Assembly (NCBI RefSeq): GCF_008728515.1
Contig: NC_044991.1
Location: forward strand, 44,410,968 to 44,474,967
DNA: 64,000 nt
Reading direction: 5' to 3'
From: Papio anubis
Taxonomy: Eukaryota; Chordata; Mammalia; Primates; Cercopithecidae
A program made the translations under genes and the position numbers. Positions 60,072-64,000 of the stretch are shown here, one piece after another (position 1 is the first letter of the stretch; every line of letters starts with the position of its first letter). The notes beneath the pieces were generated by a model. The model made no database searches, had not been told where the DNA came from, and saw nothing but the letters and a program-made list of their open reading frames with translations.

Positions 60072-61695
60072 TCACAGGATCCTTGGGGTGTCATTTTTCC
60101 AGGTGGAAGCCTCTGTGGCTGGTGGCACCTTTGCCCACGTTTTGCTCAGGCCTGCTGAGCTCATTCCAGCCACTTGGCCTGGCAGGCTGCACTTGGCTCA
60201 TGCTACCAGCCTGGACCCCACAACTGCCAAGGGCGAGCCAAGCATGGAGTGGCAAGGGGTGCATGAGTGAGCACAGGGTCCAGCCACTGTGCACAGCCAG
60301 GCACACTGGCTGCTGTGGTAGAGTGGACAGCTACAGGCACTGACACAGGCAACAGCTTCATGCAAACCTGTGGCTGGACCAGATGCACTGCAAGTGGCTT
60401 TTGCCATGGGCACCTGTGTATGGATGAAGGGAATACAGTGGTGCCCAGAAGCTTGGAGATGCCAGAAACCACAGTGCCCCAAAGAGGGTGTCACAGACCT
60501 GGCTCGGGGAGCCCCTAAGTCTGGGCTCCTAGAAGGGCTGCAGCTCTTCTCTTCTTCTCATTGCCTGCAGTGTGGGGGGCATGTTTTAGCCCTTTTTGTG
60601 TTACAGCTCTTTCAGTCCCACCATTCACCGGGTCCCAAGTTCTTGTTCTGCATCCAGGAAGAATGAGGTATGCAGACAACTGGAGGGTAAGCAAGGCGAA
60701 GAGGTGCTTCATTGAGTGATAGTACAGCTTTCAGGAGACCCAAAGTGGGTAGCTCTTTTCCGCAGGCAGGTGGTCCTGATGAATGCAGCTCTCAGTGGAG
60801 AGGAGATCCAGAGTGGGTAGCTCCTACCTGCAGGCAGGTCATCCCATCATCTCTATAGCCCTCAGTGGAGAGGAGATCCAGAGTGGGTAGCTCCTATCTG
60901 CAGGCAAGTCGTCTTGATGTCTGCCTGAGTCTAGCTGAGTCCTGGGGTTTTTATGGGCTCACAAGAGAGGAAGTGCATGCCGATTTGTTCATGGGTAGCC
61001 ATGGGTGGGCCTAAAAAAAGCACCATAAGTTCTCACTCCCAGCTGCAGATTCCACTCGGAAGGGATCCTGGCCCCCAGGCTTCAGGTCCTTCTTGGCTTG
61101 AAGATGGGGTTTCACTGGGGACCTGCCCTTTCCACCCAGGAACCTGTCTGCCTCCTGCTGCCATCTACATGTCATCCATGGTCCCCAGGCTGTTCATGTG
61201 GAATGGCACCTATAGACCTGCATTGAGCCATCCTCAGCACCTCCTCGGCCTCCCTTCCATGCTTGTCAGTGCCCAAAGTCCAGAGAGGGCTGAGGCAGCA
61301 GGGGGCCGGCATGTCAGCACCACCCAAAGTGCACACACACCAGCTGGGTTGCAACAGTGCCCAGGCTCCGCCTCAATTTTGCTCCAAAATCACAGCAGGT
61401 ACCAGGTGCTGGGAGAGGCCAGGCAGTCGGAGCAGGCACTTCTGAACCTGTGGGGATGGGAGGGTTTCTCGCCCTGAGGGTACAGGGATGCCTGGGCCTG
61501 CAGCCGCAGCTGGGCAGCTACAGCTGTGTCCAGGAAGGTGGGGCTCCCACTTGGCCAACTCGGAATGGGGCGTGGCTCCCTCCTATTCCCAGCTTCCACT
61601 GGCTCTGCAGAGCACACAGCCCTGAGCGTGCCTCCCCTGCTGCAGCTGGCATTTCTGCAGTGGCTGCTCCAGGCGGGCCACCACCACCACCATCA
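60072..61695 (-). mobile_element. Long solo LTR, ERV1-like, antisense
   Basis: A 1.6-kb GC-rich block inside L1, starting TGTCAC and ending CATCA on the plus strand, with a 4-bp duplication tttc. On the minus strand CCCATAAAAACCCC (near 60950) looks like a TATA box and CAATGAAGC (near 60710) like a decayed polyadenylation signal, so the LTR reads leftward. Three ~65-70-bp repeats lie between them. Confidence 0.7.
60727..60915 (-). repeat. Three tandem ~65-70-bp repeats in the LTR
   Basis: Units start at 60727, 60787 and 60858, each with gagtgggtagctcct or a variant, then ctgcaggca. Confidence 0.8.
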
Positions 61696-63559
61696 TTTCC
61701 ATTTGTCAGTGTCTTTAATTTCTTTCAGCAAGTTTTATCGTTTTTTTAATACAAGCCTTTTGTCTTCTTGGCGAAGTTTCTTTATAAGTACTTTATTCTT
61801 TTTTAGCTATTTTAAATGGAATTGTTTTCTCAATTTCCTTATTGACTTCTTCATTTGTAGTATATAGAAACACAACTATTTTGTATTGATTTTGTATTCT
61901 GCAACTTTTGTTTAAACTTTGTTTATATGTAGCAGTTTTTTTTTGTAGAATCTCTAGGGATTTCTACATATGAGATTATGTAGAACATAATTCTGTGAAC
62001 AGATAATTTTACTACTTCTTTTCCAATTTGGATAACTTTTATTTTTTTCTAACTTTTCCCTAGATAAATTTATTTCCTAATTGCTCTGGCTAGGACTTTC
62101 AGTACTATGTTGAATGAAAGTAGTAACACTGGGTATCCTTGCTTTGTTCCTGATCTCAAAGGAAAAGCTGTCAGTCTTTAACCATTGAATATAATATTAA
62201 CTTTAACCATTGAGTATGTAACACTTCATATAGGGTCTTTATTTATTATATCAAGGTAATTTCCTTCTATTCTTTGTTGTTGAATGCTTTTTATCACAAA
62301 AGCATGTCAAATTTTGTCAAATTCTTTTCCTACATCAATTGAGATAATAATGTGCTTTTTTTCTCTTTCATTTTGTTAATGTGACATATTACATAATTTC
62401 CATGTGTTGAACCATCCTTGCATATCAGAAAAAAATCCCACTTGGTCATGGTATATAATTTTTTAATATGCATTTAATTTATATGGTATATAAATTTTTA
62501 ATATACAGTTTGCTAATATTTTGAAGATTTTTGCATCAATATTTATCAGAGATATTGGTCTATAGTTTTCTTTCCTGGTAGTGTCCTTGTCTAGCTTTGG
62601 TATTGGGGTAATGCTGGCCTCATAGAATAAGTTTGAAAGTGTTCCCTCCTCCGCAATTTTTTGGAAGAGTGTGAGGCAGAATTCAAAGTATTAAAAAACT
62701 TTTAGAAATGTAAACATATATCTATAAGTATATATTAAAATGTAAATAGTGTAATAATGTAAAATAATGTCAAATGTAAAAGAAAGAGAGAAAGGGAAGG
62801 AGAAACATACATACACACACCCCTAACATATTATAGAATATCCCAAGTAGAGATTGAGGAAATACATTGTTTTCATTAATATTTATGCAGAAAAACATAA
62901 AAATATCACACTAAATGGAATAAAGAACAGACTTAACCTAACATAAGGTCAGGTCAAGTTTTCACACCAACTGATTGAGAGCACCAAACTAATGAGAAAG
63001 CTTTCAGTGTTCAGTTTTTTGGATTTGGGAATTGCAGATAACATTGTGGGGCGCTGTGAAATGACTTCCTCATATAGATCTTCCGTTTAGTTACTCCCCT
63101 TGCACTCCATTTCATTTATTGGCAAAACCTAAACCCTGATGAAATGTAGTTCTCCATCTACTCAATTCCTACTTCTGGGTGGCTGAACATGGCTGGGAAT
63201 AAAGAGAATCAGGCAACCAGTCTCATTTTAATTTCATGACCACAGACCAAGGAGGCCTTCAGTGTTTCCCAGCAAACATGAACATCTCCCTAGTCAAATT
63301 TATTATTCCACATCTCTAAGATTACTATTTCATGACTTCTCCCTTCCCAAAATTCCAGCACATCTCAGCTGATGACCTTCCTGGGTTTTGTTTGTTCTCC
63401 AGTTTCAGAAAGCCACCCACATAATGCATTTAGCAAAATGCTCTGTATTTTTCACACTGAAAAAAAAGAAACAGTTTGAAGAGCAATTCTATAACCACCC
63501 ATCAACAACTCTATCAACCTACCAGCAGCTATAACCTGCACTGCCTCAACCCCAGACAC

Positions 63560-64000
63560 AAACGACTTCAGGCACGTCTACTGGGATGCTGAGACTTGAC
63601 ATGTTGACTACTGAACTCTTGATTTTTCTCAACTCCAAACCTGTTCCTTTACTGTTGTCTCCTTTGCCAGTAAATGGCTCCTTCATGCATGAGATGCTTA
63701 GAATAAAAATCTTAAGCTCACCCTCTGCTTCTTTCTCTCATACACAATATCCCAGTTATCTTGGTCTTTAAAATATCCAGAATCCAATCCCTTTTAACTA
63801 CTCCACCAGCTCACCCATCTGGACTCTGTGGTAGCCACCTCCCTGATCTCCTGCATTCTTGCTCTATTGCAGCCTATTCACCTCACAGTATGTATTCCAT
63901 TACACTTAAGACAAAATCTAAACTCTTCATCACATCCCACAGGGCCTTACATGACTAGCATTTGCTCTTTCTCTGAGCTCTGACCATACTCCCATTACTC
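63560..64000 (+). mobile_element. L2 LINE (continues past window)
   Basis: L2 ORF2 3' blocks: taaatggctccttcatgc; gtagccacctccctgatctcc; aaaatctaaactcttcatcac; agggccttacatgac. Confidence 0.6.

Larger units (their letters stand above)
57700..62685 (-). mobile_element. L1, antisense, 5'-truncated, interrupted three times
   Basis: Antisense L1 from 3' UTR (gtggtcaaatacacataac) to ORF2 (ggtctatagttttctttcctgg; ggtattggggtaatgctggcctcatag). Split by an Alu at 58343-58662, an LTR at 59051-59490 and a second LTR at 60072-61695. The L1 sequence resumes in register after each. Confidence 0.88.
47108..64000 (+). other. SEL1L2: SEL1L2 intron 2 (partial)
   Basis: Runs off the window end. It contains L2 fragments, an antisense ERV, an antisense L1 with LTR insertions, and Alus. 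Nothing identifiable was seen in 48190-49360, 56040-56490, 57055-57700 or 62690-63555, apart from a 25-nt poly(A) tract near 49085. Confidence 0.7.

Noticed and set aside
60007..61867. Many 60-174-codon ORFs on both strands
   Set aside because: They lie in a GC-rich solo LTR; no shared domain or splice structure.
1..64000. CRISPR arrays, operons or defence-like systems
   Set aside because: All repeats are eukaryotic interspersed or simple repeats; the gene structure is spliced vertebrate.

Overview
The window is primate nuclear DNA, most likely from an Old World monkey. It is packed with Alu, L1, L2, MIR, MaLR and ERV sequence. Two Alus (23518-23828 and 36511-36806) carry marks I associate with the cercopithecid AluYR lineage: a 'gctcaagcctg' head and a 'ccggatct' motif. 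Only two cellular protein-coding genes could be recognised, and both extend beyond the window. They lie head to head.

(1) Minus strand, 1-10.7 kb: the 5' end of MACROD2, a macrodomain mono-ADP-ribosyl hydrolase. Coding exon 1 (10373-10418) lies in a CpG island, coding exon 2 is at 3677-3793, and the gene continues past coordinate 1. The macrodomain itself lies beyond the window. (2) Plus strand, 15.6-64 kb: the 5' end of SEL1L2, a paralogue of the ERAD adaptor SEL1L. Coding exon 1 is at 15633-15690 and exon 2 at 47052-47107, separated by a 31-kb intron. In human these genes adjoin on chromosome 20p12.1 in the same divergent arrangement, so the window is the reverse complement of the human orientation.

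The two promoters look very different. MACROD2 has a broad CpG-island promoter with NRF1-like, CCAAT and GC-box motifs and a 31-nt alternating purine-pyrimidine (Z-DNA-prone) tract. SEL1L2 has a CpG-poor promoter with a palindromic RFX X-box and a CCAAT box about 100-135 bp before its start codon, which would suit a testis/ciliary programme.

Layout: 1-10 kb MACROD2 introns (MER2, a Tigger MITE, an RPS3 retropseudogene, an MST LTR with a tandemly duplicated edge, MIRs, Alus); 10-11 kb CpG island; 11-15.5 kb intergenic L2/MaLR/Alu; 16-21 kb sense L1 with a tRNA-Glu retropseudogene and a split MADE1; 21.7-30.9 kb Alu clusters and two antisense L1s sharing a 143-bp near-identical block; 32-36 kb old L1/HAL1-like sequence with a U6 pseudogene; 43.4-44.9 kb a dead Hsmar1 mariner; 49.4-56 kb an antisense ERV with a recognisable primer-binding site; 57.7-62.7 kb an antisense L1 holding two LTR insertions; 63.5 kb to the end L2.

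I found no CRISPR-like, operon-like or otherwise undescribed multi-gene system. The most interesting items are the SEL1L2 X-box, an unassigned 100-codon minus-strand frame near 29 kb, the L1 block duplication, a probable Alu 3' transduction, a hairpin inside a MADE1 copy, and one Alu whose right half looks like assembly or sequencing error.
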